Of a DNA stretch of 64,000 bases, positions 12,001 through 25,600 are shown one piece after another. Position 1 is the stretch's first letter, and each line of letters begins with the position of its first letter. The DNA is from Bostrychus sinensis. Taxonomy: Eukaryota > Chordata > Actinopteri > Gobiiformes > Eleotridae. The translations under genes were made by a program, and so were the position numbers. The notes beneath the pieces are model-generated. The model was not told the origin of the DNA and did not search any database. It saw only the letters and a program-made list of their open reading frames with translations. The DNA is taken from positions 416,575 through 480,574 of the forward strand of contig CM036252.1 in the NCBI GenBank assembly GCA_020698575.1, written 5' to 3'.

Positions 12001-15000
12001 CTCTGACTGACCCCTCCCCTTACACACACACCACCCAGACTGACCCCTCCCTTTATACACACACCACTCTGACCGACCCCTCCCTTTACACACACACCAC
12101 TCTCACTGACCCCTCTCTTTATACACATACCACTTTGACTGACCCCTCCCTTTACACACACACCACTCTCACTGACCCCTCCCTTTATACACACACCACT
12201 CTCACTGACCCCTCCCTTTACACACACACCACTCTCACTGACCCCTCCCTTTACACACACACCACTCTCACTGACCTCTCCCTTTACACACACACCACTC
12301 TCACTGACCTCTCCCTTTACACACACACCACTCTCACTGACCCCTTCCTTTACACACACACCACTCTGACTGACCCCTCCCTTTATACACACCACTCTGA
12401 CTGACCCCTCCCTTTAAAAATACAACAAAGGCAGTTTAACTCCCAAATATTATTATTGTGATGCCCAAAGCAAACCAAATACGACCTGACCAAGAACTGC
12501 TTACAGGTCTTTTAATGCATGTTAGATCATAATTTATAGCAGTGGTGTCAAACTCAGTTCATGGTTCGGGCCGGGTCATAGGTCACGGGCCGAACATGAC
12601 ATAAATAAAGAAATAATAGTATAAAAGTGTACATTTAAATTGTATCATTTTTATAGTTATTTTTGGACAAAGGGCACTGTGTAATATTTGCAGATTTCAT
12701 TCATTCATTTCATTAAACATGGTATTTATATTTTAACATAACAAACCTATCAGGTGCTGATATAATACTGTCTCACTTTTTTAAAATTTGATGACAGCAG
12801 CTTGTGTCAAAAACATTTTTAGTGCAGCCCTGCTCAAGGCCAGAAGACAACAAGCATCCAATAAATCCAATACTAAATATAGCCGCAAGCGGCGATGGTA
12901 GGCCCTCGCCTGCCGCGCCCGGAGCTGGGGCAGATTTGCCAAAACTTGCCAAATTTTTAGATGTGGCTCTTTAAAAATTTACCAAATGTGACATAATTCA
13001 GTGGCTCCATAGGATTCCATTGTATAGGATTCCCACTGGAATATAATGGGGCGTTTCTGACATTTCCGTGGCAAAACCGTACAAGGTAAAGCATGAGTCC
13101 TATTGACTTTTTTCATTGTTTTGGCCTGATGGTTTTCTCTGCCAAATTTCGTACATTTCCAATAAACTTTATTTTTGCCCTTCCATAGGGATTTTTGCCT
13201 CACTCTGCAGGGGGCGCTATTGCAGCAATTGGCATTTTTTCTTCTTTCATGCCCATAGGTCCAGGGAGTAAATAAGTGATTAAAATTTGATCCACATTGG
13301 GCTCTGCATGTGTGAGTTAGAACAAATTAGGGGTTGTTAGTGAGCCACAGAATAAACCTGAAATTTGGGGCTGTGCTGTGGCAACACCTTTTAATATTCT
13401 ACACAACCTTCAACAACTTTTGGTCAGACGCCTCTCCAGATGATGTTGACAAAATTTGAGGTCATTTACTTAAACGCCCTCAGACGAGTTCGTTAAAATG
13501 TGAAGGCTGCAAATCAGGAGGTCACATGATCAATCCAAGATGGCCGACTTCCGGTTGGTCAGGGGGCGTGGCCACAATATAATTTTTTGTTTGTATAGCC
13601 ATGAAGCATATGTGAACCAAATTTCGTTTGGCTCCGTCAAAGTAAGCGCTGGGACGTCCCATTGGCTGAAGTGGATATTTGGGGCGTCACCATGGCAACA
13701 GGATGGGCGATGGGGTGGGACCATCATTGACATTTTTGATGAAGGTCATGTGACAGATGTGTGTACCAAATTTCGTTTGTCTATGACAAAGTTTATTTTT
13801 TTCGTCCCATACAAATTTATTTTTGGCTCCCAAGGGGGCGCTATTGCGCCCATTGTTAATATTTGCATACTCATTTGTTCAGGGCCGAGAACCCCGTTAA
13901 CGATTAAAATTTGAGAGAAATGGGTCAAAATATGTGCGAGCTATGACACTTTGAAGGGTGTTGGCGAGCCACAAAAACAACGCCAAAATTCAGTTACAAT
14001 AGGCCCTACGCCACCCTTGGGGCTCGGGCCTAATAACAGTAATAAAAGACGTTTTATTCCTAGTCTTGTTGCTGAATTGTGGACAATTAACCTATTTTGT
14101 TGTAAAATACTCAGTCCAGCTTTTTTTAGTAAGCATTTCACATTTGTTGTCTTTTTCACACATTTGAGACCTGTTGCTATCAAAAATGAGCATTTATTTT
14201 TTATGAAGTGGTAATATATTTAGGCCCGAGCCCCAAGGGTGGCGCAGGGCCTATTGTGTCTGCACAGCAGTGCGCGAAGCGCACTGCCCAAAAGTGCACG
14301 AAGCGCACAAAAACAAAGCGCGAAGCGCTTTCCCATGTACACACTCATGGCATCAAGTACTATACAATCATATATACCTCAGGTATGGAAGCCACATACT
14401 TGTATTTGCTCAGAATGAATGGAAGTCAATGGGCGAAGCCCACTCATAGGTCAATGACGAGCGCGTAGTACTTGTTGCCATGAGTGTGTACATGGCAAAG
14501 CGCTTCGCGCTTTGTTCTTGTGCGCTTCGCGCACTTTTGGGCAGTGCGCTTCGCGCACTGCTGTGCAGACACATCAGGCCCTGTGCCACCCTTGGGGCTC
14601 GGGCCTAATAATATTAGACACGATACAAACATAATATAACCAAGAATTTACAAACATAACACATACCACTTTGGCCTGCTTATGATCAAAAGGCTGGAGA
14701 ATTTTCCATCTCTTCCGCAGGTAGAGATCTTCTTTGACAAATTCTCCTGGTGGTGTTGCAGTTACTGTGGATTTCATTGTCAAAATGTGGTTTGGAGTTA
14801 ATGGCTCTGGTCCTACAGGGTCATTGATGCTTAGCATAGTTGTAGTAGTTAGCATAGTGGTCGACTATTCACTATAGCCATAGCTTCATACATGAATGTT
14901 CTCAATGATGATGTGTCTAACCTTTGGTCAGATTGATTGAGGATGGATCTTAGAACATTTCTTATTGTCCAAATCTGCCTCTCCCAGACACCGCCCATGT

Positions 15001-15900
15001 GGCTGGAAAAAGGTGGATTGACAACAAAACTGCAGCCCAGCTCTTTTACCTTGTCTTTACTCGCTTGTGCTAAGTTCAACAACTCATTCTTTGCACCCAT
15101 AAAATTAGTGCCTTGGTCACAATGCAGTTGTCGTACATTGCCACGTATCGCCATGAAGTAACGGAGTGCGTTGAGAAAACAGTCAGTACTGAGATCATCC
15201 AGCACCTCTATGTGGATAGCTCTTGAACACATGCACGTAAACAAAAGTCCATACCTCTTTACTTCTTTCCTTCCTTCCTTTACACAGAATGGCCCGAAGC
15301 AGTCCATACCACTGTAAGTAAATGGAGGAGTAGCTTCCATTCTCCCTGACGGCAGGTCAGCCATCTTTTGTTCTTGACTGCATTTCCGGTATGTTCTGCA
15401 TTTAACACAGTTATAAATGAAGGATGAAACTTCACTGCTACAGCCAATAATCCAAATTCCATTGGCACGGATCTTGTTAACAGTCATGCCACGACCTTGA
15501 TGATGAATTCTTTCATGAAAGTGTTTAATGAGTAGACGTGATGTATGATGGCCCTTTGGGAGAATGGCTGGATGTTTAACATGGGGATGGAGAGACATCC
15601 AGTCAGTCTTTCATTTCATTTCATTTATTTCAGACAAATGGCACCCAACAAAAAATGATCACATATAAATTCCTAATTAAAATGAAAAAAAAATCAACTG
15701 TTAAGCCATGTCTGAAAAGGAGTAGGATGAAGCGTCAGCTTATTAGTTTCTACCCCCATAGATCCGGTCCGGACATAATTAACAAAACCAATTACTGTAT
15801 AATAGAAACAAACAAACAAAAAAAACAACTTTGTAATGCAAACATACATATGCAGACTTTATACACTATACCATTATACCACTATATACCACTTAAATAC

Positions 15901-15946
<46 letters not shown>

Positions 15947-16628
15947 TGGGACAAAAAAGTATTTAGTCAGCCACCAATTGTGCAAGTTCTCCCACTTAAA
16001 AAGATGAGAGAGGCCTGTAATTTTCATCATAGGTTTACCTCAACTATGAGCGACACAATGAGAAAAAAACCCCAGAAAATCACATTGTCTGATTTTTGAA
16101 GAATTTATTTGCAAATTATGGTGAAAAATAAGTATTTGGTCACCTACAAACAAGCAAGGTTTGTGTCTCTCACAGAGCTGTAACTTCTTCTGTAAGAGGC
16201 TCCTCTGTCCTCCACTCGTTACCTGTATTAATGGCACCTGTTTGAACTGGTTATCTATATAAAAGACACCTGTCCACAGCCTCAAACAGTCCCACTCCAA
16301 ACTCCACTGTGGCCAAGACCAAAGAGCTGTCAAAGGACTCCACAAACAAAAATTTTTTTCTAATTTTTTCTCTCATAGTTGAGGTAAACCTATGATGAAA
16401 ATTACAGGCCTCTCTCATCTTTTTAAGTGGGAGAACTTGCACAATTGGTGGCTGACTAAATACTTTTTTGTCCCACTGTATACACATACATACACATTCA
16501 CACATATACTCATACAAATATACATAGCCATATACACATCTATATATACATATATTATTTTTAATTAGGTTCCCTTTAATTAATCAATTAACCAATTATT
16601 ATTATTATTAATGATATCATTATTGTTG

Positions 16629-16674
<46 letters not shown>

Positions 16675-19600
16675 ATCAATAATTGTAATATATGGTAATT
16701 ATTACCATCATTTCCCTCATTGTACCTCAAATTCTTAATGCAATTATGTTTATTATGATTATTATTATGATTTTATTACTAATACTCCTTAATTACCCAT
16801 CAATTACCCCGTTCATCACTCATGTATCTCTTAAGAACCATTTCTTTGAACTTCTTTTTAAATAGATTCATACTTGGGCATTGCTTAATTGATGCACTGA
16901 GGTTATTCCATTGTTTCACCCCCTTAACTGTTACACACATACTTTTCATAGTTGTACAAATAGGTGGCATTTTAATTGTATATAAACCCCTAAGATTATA
17001 GTTCCCCTCCCTTATAACAAACAATTTTTGAATATTACCTGGTAGCATGTTATTAATACGTTTATACAGTATCTGCATAGTTTGGTATTCCACTAAGTCA
17101 TAAAATTTCAGTATGTGAGATTTTAAAAACAGTGAGTGATCATAATAACCAACATTATGGATTATTCCGAGTGCTCTTTTTTGGAGTATATATAATTGCT
17201 GCAGTGAACTTTTATAAGTGTTTCCCCAGGTCTCCACACAGTAACTTAAATATGGCAACATCAGAGAACAATAAAGAGTGTGCAATGATTTGTGGTCCAA
17301 AACTTGTCTTGCTTTTCCCATCACTGAAATGCTTCTTGATAAAGTCTTCCTCCCACCCTCAGGATATTATGCTTGTCAACGTATGGACGATGGAACTGCT
17401 GCAACTTAGATTGCGATGTCTTAACTTCAGCTTTGAGTTTCAGGGACTTCATTTCCTTACTGAATGCTTCCTTTTGAACTGTGCAGATGATGAATTCCTC
17501 AGCTTCCTTTCTTTCTTCCACTGTAGTACATTCATTAGTCATTTTTGAGTTCCTTTGCATGCTGTACACAGCGTCTTAGTCTTGCTATGGCTTTCACCAC
17601 TATCTTCCAGTCCGAAAACTTTTGCAGTCGCTCTGAAAGAGACTTCTCTTCCCTTGCTTTGATAGTAAAAACCTGTGTCACTTCTGGATCTCCAACATTA
17701 ATCTCTTTCACCTTGATATCTTCTATAGGGAGCTCCTTCTGCCACAGGAAACTTGGCCCTGCGAACCAGTTTGGCTCCACTAGTTCCTTTGCCATGATGC
17801 CCCGCGATGCATGATCAGCTGGATTCTGTTCAGAGGGAACATATCGCTATTGACTTGGTTCTGTGCTTAATCTGATTCGCTGAATTCTGTTTGCAACAAA
17901 TACATGAAATCTTCGTGCATCGTTGTTAATATAACCAAGGATGACCTTAGAGGCAGTCCAATAATATTCCTTGATTTCGCAAATTTCTAACTCTCTTTTT
18001 AGAAAGCCAGCTGTTCTCGCAGCTACCACCGCAGCTGAAAGCTCCAGTCGTGGGATGGTTGTCACTTTTGTGGGAGCGACTCTTGCCTTGCCCATTACAA
18101 GGGTGCAATGCACTTCTCCAGACTCGGTCACAGCTCTAAGGTACAAGCACACACCATAACCGGACACATTGGCAGTCAGAAAAACTGTGCAACTCATACT
18201 GCTGAACATATTTGAATGATGGTGGCACATAACAGCGTGCTATCTTTATTGAAGCTAAATAGTGGATGTCTCGCAACCAAGCTTCCCATTGTGGCTTAAG
18301 GTCCTCTGGCAGCGGTTCATCCCAGCCCAGCTTTTCCTGGCACATTCTTTGAAGGATCCTTTTCCCAACCAGAATGAAAGGGGCAACAAATCCAAGAGGA
18401 TCAAATATTGAGGCCACCGTGGATAGCGCTCCTCTCCTAGTGAAGAGATTGCTCTTTACCTCAACTCTGAATTGAAATGTGTCTCAAACTACACACCATT
18501 GAACCCCTAATGCTCTTTCCATCTTGGGTTCTCCCAAAGCTAAGTCCAGGTCAGTAGCTCCTACTGCACATTCCTCCTTTGGGATGGTGTCAATCACCCT
18601 CTTGCTGTTGCTTGTTGTTGTGCAGGTGTAACTTTCCAGTTTCACAGAGTTCTCGTGCTTCTTTTACAAGCTGAATAGCTTCTTCCTCAGAGTTCAGACT
18701 TGCCAAACTATCATCCACGTAAAAGTTGCGCTGTATGAACTCCACCGCGGCTTGACTTAATTTGGTCTCCCCTAGAACAGATAGATGCTTAAATCCAAAG
18801 TTTGCGCATCCAGGTGAAGAGGCAGCTCCAAACAAGTGGACTTTCATGCGAAATACTGATGGTGGCTTTTCCATGTTACCTTCCTCCCACCATAAGAATC
18901 AGAGGTAGTCCTGATCTTGTGCAGCAACATGAAATTGATGGAACATGTGCTCTACATCGCACATAATGGCCACATGTCCTTTTCGGAAATGACACAGCAC
19001 TCCTACAAGGGTATTGGTGAGGTCAGGTCCAGTCAGGAGATGCTTGTTCAGAGATGTATTTTGAAACTTTGCTGAGCAATCAAAGACCACACGAATTCTA
19101 TTGGGTTTTTGAGGATGGTAGATGCCGTGATGGGGACTATACCATTCTGGCTGATTGCTAATTTCTGTCTCTGGCACCTTTTCAGCATCACCTCTTTCTA
19201 TTATGTCCTGCATAAACGCCACATAATCTTTGAAGTAGCGACTATCTTTCTTAAGGTGCCTTTCTAAGCACCTTAGTCTGTGTTCTGCACATGATTTATT
19301 GTTTGATAAGTTTGGTCTTTCTTGCTTAAAAGGCAGTGTCATCTCAAAATGGCCACTTTGCTTTTGTATTATGCCTTCTTTTACCTTATCCAGAAACATC
19401 AGATCCTCTTGCGACATAGCATCATCTTTAACACTTCTTTCAGCAAAGTCCATCTCAAGCACCTTAATTATCTCTGTTGGACTAAGCACTTCCTTAACTT
19501 TGTTTCTACCCACAAAGTGAACTTCAGCTTTAAGTTTGTGAGACGCTTCTACAACTGGCAAGACTTGCTTCACAATAACATGATGACTTACATCAATCCC

Positions 19601-22600
19601 ATCTTCGTTAATACTTTCAGAGTGGCTGTATCCAATAATGCTCCATCCTAGCACAGTTTTCTGTCCATATGGCTGATCTCTTTCACCACTGACCACTTCT
19701 ATGGGGAGTAAAGCCTGAGGACAATTATAACCAATTAATAATCCAACTTCGCAATCCAGTTGGGGAGACATTTCCTCTGCTAGATGTTGAAGATGAAACA
19801 AATTTTCTGCTGTCTTACGTGTGGGAATGTGAGATCTGTGAGCAGGTATATGGTCTCCAGTGTAAGTTGGTGGCAATTTTATCCTTGTTTCAGAGTTTAT
19901 GCCTCTCACTTGTAGACCGTTTAACTTGTGACTGGACACAATTTTTACTTTGGATGTTATTGTGGAAATCTTGAACTTAACAGGCTCCGTCTTGGCCTTT
20001 AGCATCTCGGCTGTATCTTTCAGAATGAAAGTGGTGTCGCTTTGTGTGTCAAGCAAGGCATAAACCAGCTTCTCTTTCTCGGGTTCATCCACAGTTGAAA
20101 CATAGACTGGAACGACTGAGGAGGTACAACCCTTTGCCTTTTGTTGCACAACTCTATTAGATGTTACTTGAATACATTCCTGTACATATGCTTCAGACTT
20201 TCTCTCTGTTTCTCTATTGGATTTTAACCACTCTTGATTGGCCTTTTGTCTTTGTTCTTTGTTTCTCTTCTCTCTATCTTGATGTAAACATGTTGGATGA
20301 GGTCTTTGACATTTGTCACATTCACTTCTGGAAGTACAACTCCTAGAGTTATGACCAGGTTTAAGGCAGCCAAAGCACAGTTTCTCAGACACAAAGTACA
20401 AACTTTACTCTCTCTTCAACTGGTCGTTCCATTATCTTATAACATTTGTGAGGTGTGTGACCAACTTTCTTACACAAGGCACATACAGTATTTGTTCTTT
20501 CACTAGAACTTAAGAGTTTTGGCATTTAGAGTATAATTTCTTCTTGACTTGTCTTTAATAATTTGCTTGCTTTCTATTTCAGCTGCCTTTATTGCTTGCA
20601 ACAAAGTTATAGGATTACACGCAATTCTGGCTTCTTTATTGAGAAATCTGACAAAACAGCTGAACTCAGGGAACCTTTTGTGTTCATCTTGGAACTCTGT
20701 CACTGCTCTGTTCCAACGTGCACTTAGCCAATCTGGTAGCTTAACTGCTATCCTCTGATTTTCAACACAATCATTCAAAACTTGTAGTCCTTGAACATAG
20801 GGCATTGCTGATTCGACACTGCTCAAGAAATCTGCAAATTCTCTGAGCTCTCTACTGTCTTTGGTGTTAATCTTTGGCCATAACTGAATTTTGTCTCGAT
20901 ATGACTTGCCCATTACAAAGGGATCTCCAAATCTATCATCAAGTATTTCCCAAGCAGCATGACACGCTTTATCTGTTCCAACTAGAAAGTGACCTTCTAT
21001 AGCCTTCTTAGCTGAGCTACCCACATATTTTCGTAAAAAGAAAAGCTTTTCCTGAATCGGAAGGTTTTTGCAGTCAACTAAGGTTTGGAAAGACAGCTTC
21101 CAATCATTATACTGCAGTGGATCACCCATAAAAACCACTGGTTCTGGAAATGGAATTCTATTTGCAGTGATGGCTTCACCAAATCAATGGAGGCTACATG
21201 AGTTGTATCTAGTGTTGCTTGGGGCTCAGGAGCTTGGTGAGGTAGGGAATGATGGTAATGCATTGCTTGACTTGTGGAAACTGTAACTGTTGGTTGACTT
21301 GTAGGAGCTGTAACTTGAAAGGGAATAAATATCTGAGAATGGTCCACAGGAAAACTAGATTGTGAGAAGGAACTATCTCGCATTATTTGAGCAAGAGTGA
21401 CAGAAGGCTTCTCTTCAACCTCACCATTAATACTTTCAGCATAAACCTTTAACCTTGCTTGTGCTGCATTGTGCTTCTTCCACCTCCTTCTTCTTTTCTT
21501 CTAACTTTGTTTTTATTGTGGTGCTCTCTGTTAGAAATTGAGCTCTTTTCCTTGCATCCTCTACCTCAAGCTCTCTAATTTCCTCCTCACATTGATGTTG
21601 CGTTTTCATTAATTTAATTACCTCTTGTGTGGCTGCTACTTCAGCTGCTGCTTGTTGTCTTTGCTGCAGTGAATCCACAGATGACTGCTTGGACAGCCTG
21701 GAGATGGACTTCGATGTATTTGTAGATCTAGATGAGGAGCTAGACAAAGTGGTTTCAAACACTGATTCAGAGTCTGGCCAAGGAATATCATCTGGATTGC
21801 CAATTTCATCAAGAAAACACTGAGCCTTTTCTTTGGCAGTTTTGCTGATAGCCCAGCAAACATCGCATTTCCTCCTCATCTCAGGTTCAGGACTTTCAAT
21901 GTTTCTTATTTTTTCATACACATTATTGATATCAGACTGAATAGTACTGATGACACTCACAGCTTCAGTAATTAAATCAGCATCTTTGCCCCTCATAAAT
22001 TTTTTAAAACAGTTTATATGGTATTTCCATTTTTTATACTTTCTCTCAAAATCCTTTACCAAATTCTTCAGGTTCGCATCTTGTAGTGCTTTTCCCTTTT
22101 CAGTAAGTGTGCGTGTACGCTGGCTCCTGCGAACGTCTTCAGGATGCAGTCTATCCATTTCTGCTGTAAGTTGCAGAACTTCTTCCCCTCTGTCCTGTTG
22201 TTGTGGAACTTGTCCTTTTTTACTGGCCTACACTGCACTACACTCATATCATTGTTCGCCATGTTAAAAATATAATAAATAATGTATATTACATAAAGAG
22301 AGCAACTCTAATTTTATATTTTAACTTGTATAGCTCTTTATGAGAGTACAATACACAACTTTGAAATATTGCACATACATTTTTCAAAGGTGTTCACTCA
22401 TAGACATTATGGACTTAGACTTGAATGGACAATGATACAATATGATTTGAATAAACAATGTTCATTGTCAGTTCAGGCTTAATGTAGTCCTCAAGCTGAT
22501 AGCTCAGATGAAAGGAGAACATCCCGTTGCCAGTTCTTTAAATTAACTTAAAACGTTGGAATCCTAAATGCAATCAAGGCTTCACAGCAGTTCACAAGTG

Positions 22601-25600
22601 CTTATACTACATCCAAGCCCCGAACTTGAATGCTCACTTACTTTAACTTACTTTAACTAGTCCCAACACATGATACTTCCCTTAGCAAACAGGTGTATCA
22701 TCTCTTGCCAGCAGCTCCGTTCCCAACCCTCTCATTGTCTTCACCGGAGCAGTGAAGTGTTCTACTGTGCCGGCCTTTATCACAACGCGAAGACAACAGT
22801 TCTTTTCACTGATGTTTAATGAGCACCCACATTTCACCATAGAACTAACAAACAAAACACCATACAACATAATATTATACACGATACAAACATAATATAA
22901 CCAAGAATTTACAAACAAAACACTCACCACTTTGGCCTGCTTATGATCAAAAGGCTGGAGAATTGAGCTTTATAACTTTGACTTATCTCTTGAGATTTTC
23001 TTTGTTGGGTCTGTCGTACCGGAGCTCTCGCTTGCAAATCCGGAAGAACGGAAATTATATACGCGAAAACTAACACGTACTCAACAGCCTTAACCCATAT
23101 AAACATACACCCTTACACTTATATACACGAACAAATACAGACTACAACATTATAAACAAATAATTAAAAAAATTCCAAAGTAAATGCAAATGTATATCTA
23201 TCTTCACTACAGCAGCGCCATCTATTGGAATTTCGTACAACTACAGTCTTGACCCTCACTCTAATCACAACTACACATGTGGATCACTGCCCCCTAGGTT
23301 AAGCTCAGCTTCATCTTGTTCACTACCCCCAAGTTCCTCACCAACATCATCAGTAACCGAATTAGCAGTTTCACCCTGTGAATCAGGGTTTACATCCCCA
23401 ACGTCATCAGGTATAACATTTTCCTCATCTGAGGGACCTTGGTTCTCAGTTAAGTACAAAGATCCTAACAAGGATGTTATTTCATCTGTGGGATTACGTC
23501 TAGTAACAAATGGTCCAGCTGAAAAATCCAAATCCCCCATAGACCCGGTTCTGGACCTTACAATGGGCTCAGTGTGAGGGGCTGCCTCATTAGCACAACT
23601 ATCTGACTGCATGTTACAAAATCACAAGACAAATTCAGTGAGAGTGGTGTGTGTGTAAAGGGAGGGGTCAGTGAGAGTGGTGGGTGTGTAAAGGGAGGGA
23701 GCAGAGAGAGTGGTGTGTGTGTAAAGGGAGGGCTCAGTGAGAGTGGTGTGTGTGTAAAGGGAGGGGTCAGTGAGAGAGGTGTGTGTGTAAAGGGACGGGT
23801 CAGTGAGAGAGGTGTGTGTGTAAAGGGAGGGCTCAGTGAGAGTGGTGTGTGTGTAAAGGGAGGGGTCAGTGAGAGAGGTGTGTGTGTAAAGAGAGGGGTC
23901 AGTGAGAGTGGTGTGTGTGTAAAGGGAGGGGTCAGTGAGAGTGGCGTGTGTGTAAAGGGAGGGGTCCGTGAGAGTGGCGTGTGTGTAAAGGGAGAGGTCA
24001 GTGAGAGTGGTGTGTGTGTGTAAAGGGAGGGGTCAATGAGAGTGGTGTGTGTGTAAAGGGAGGGGTCAGTGAGAGTGGTGTGTGTGTAAAGGGAGGGGTC
24101 AGTGAGAGTGGTGTGTGTGTGTGTGTGTAAAGGGAGGGGTCAGTGAGAGTGGTGTGTGTGTGTAAAGAGAGGGGTCAGTGAGAGTGGTGTGTGTGTGTAA
24201 AGAGAGGGGTCAGTGAGAGTGGTGTGTGTGTAAAGGGAGGGGTCAGTGAGAGAGGTGTGTGTGTAAAGGGAGGGGTTCGTGAGAGTGGCGTGTGTGTAAA
24301 GGGAGGGGTCAGTGAGAGTGGTGTGTGTGTAAAGGGAGGGGTCAGTGAGAGTGGTGTGTGTGTAAAGGGAGGGGTCAGTGAGAGAGGTGTGTGTGTAAAG
24401 GGAGGGGTCAATGAGAGTGGTGTGTGTGTAAAGGGAGGGGTCAGTGAGAGTGGTGTGTGTGTAAAGGGAGGGGTCAGTGAGAGTGGTGTGTGTGTAAAGG
24501 GAGGGGTCAGTGAGTGGTGTGTGTGTAAAGGGAGGGGTCAGTGAGAGTGGTGTGTGTGTAAAGGGAGAGGTCAGTGAGAGTGGTGTGTGTGTAAAGGGAG
24601 GGGTCAGTGAGTGGTGTGTGTGTAAAGGGAGGGGTCAGTGAGAGTGGTGTGTGTGTAAAGGTAGGGGTCAGTGAGAGTGGTGTGTGTGTAAAGGGACAGC
24701 TGAAGTACAAATGTTCACATGAGAAGAGTTCATGAATGAGGCCCAGTGTTTAACAGAACTCATTCATATTCTGTACAAATGAATGAATGAATGTTAAAAA
24801 CTGTTCTTTCTGTCACAGGTCTGAGTCTGCTGCCTCTCACTGTGTCAGCAGGTGAGTCTAGTCCTGGTTTAGTCCTGGTTTAGACCTGGTTTAGACCTGG
24901 TTTAGTCCTGGTTTAGTCCTGGTTTAGACCTTGTTTAGACCTGGTTTAGTCCTGGTTTAGACCTGGTTTAGACCTGGTTTAGTCCTGGTTTAGTCCTGGT
25001 TTAGACCTGGTTTAGTCCTGGTTTAGACCTGGTTTAGTCCTGGTTTAGTCCTGGTTTAGACCTGGTTTAGACCTGGTCCTCTAACGTCTCAGGAGACACC
25101 AGACTCTAAAGTGTGAAGGACATGTCCCTGTCTCTGCAGGACTCTGTGATCAGTCCCAGACCCACTGGTCCCACAGAGGACACTTCAGCTGCGGTGTCCT
25201 CTGAGTCTTTAAAGGTGTCCCTCTGTCCTCAGTGTCTCTGAGTCTTTAAAGGTGTCCCTCTGTCCTCAGTGTCTCTGAGTCTTTAAAGGTGTCCCTCTGT
25301 CCTCAGTGTCTCTGAGAGTGGACCCAGACTCAGACCAGTTCTTCAGCTTTGAGTCCATCGTCCTGTCCTGTGAGGGACAGAGAGACGTGTGGACAGTGAA
25401 GAGGACGACCGAGGGACACACACAGGTCCAGTCCTGTGGCAGTGGTCAGGAGGAGTTTGGGAATATTGAGGACTCCAGCTGTCTCCTGATGAATCCTGTC
25501 CCCTCTGACTCTGGGAGCTACTGGTGTGAGTCTGGATCTGGAGCCAGGGGCCCACAGCGCCCCCTCTCTGTCACAGGTACACACTGACATCACATCAGTC

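Larger units (their letters stand above)
15605..17340 (-). mobile_element. 5'-truncated LINE (CR1/L2/Rex1-like) inside BEL pol, with an internal Tc1 MITE
   Basis: The coding part at 16800-17324 gives 174 aa resembling the extreme C-terminus of the fish CR1/L2/Rex1-like LINE reverse-transcriptase protein (LPYLSYCVETWGNTYKS, ALGIIHN, NNMLPGNIQKLF). It is followed on the minus strand by a long AT-rich 3' UTR and a terminal (TGAAA)n-type tail after AATAAATGAAATG. The 3' UTR is split by a Tc1-derived element at 15944-16478. The insertion disrupts the BEL integrase. The same insertion exists in copy B. Confidence 0.75.

Noticed and set aside
3876..12415. Many long open frames (up to about 240 codons) in the 33-bp arrays on both strands
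   Set aside because: The unit is 33 bp (11 codons) without stops, so all frames that lack a stop in one unit stay open. They occur on both strands, have no splice or initiation context and end at single unit variants.
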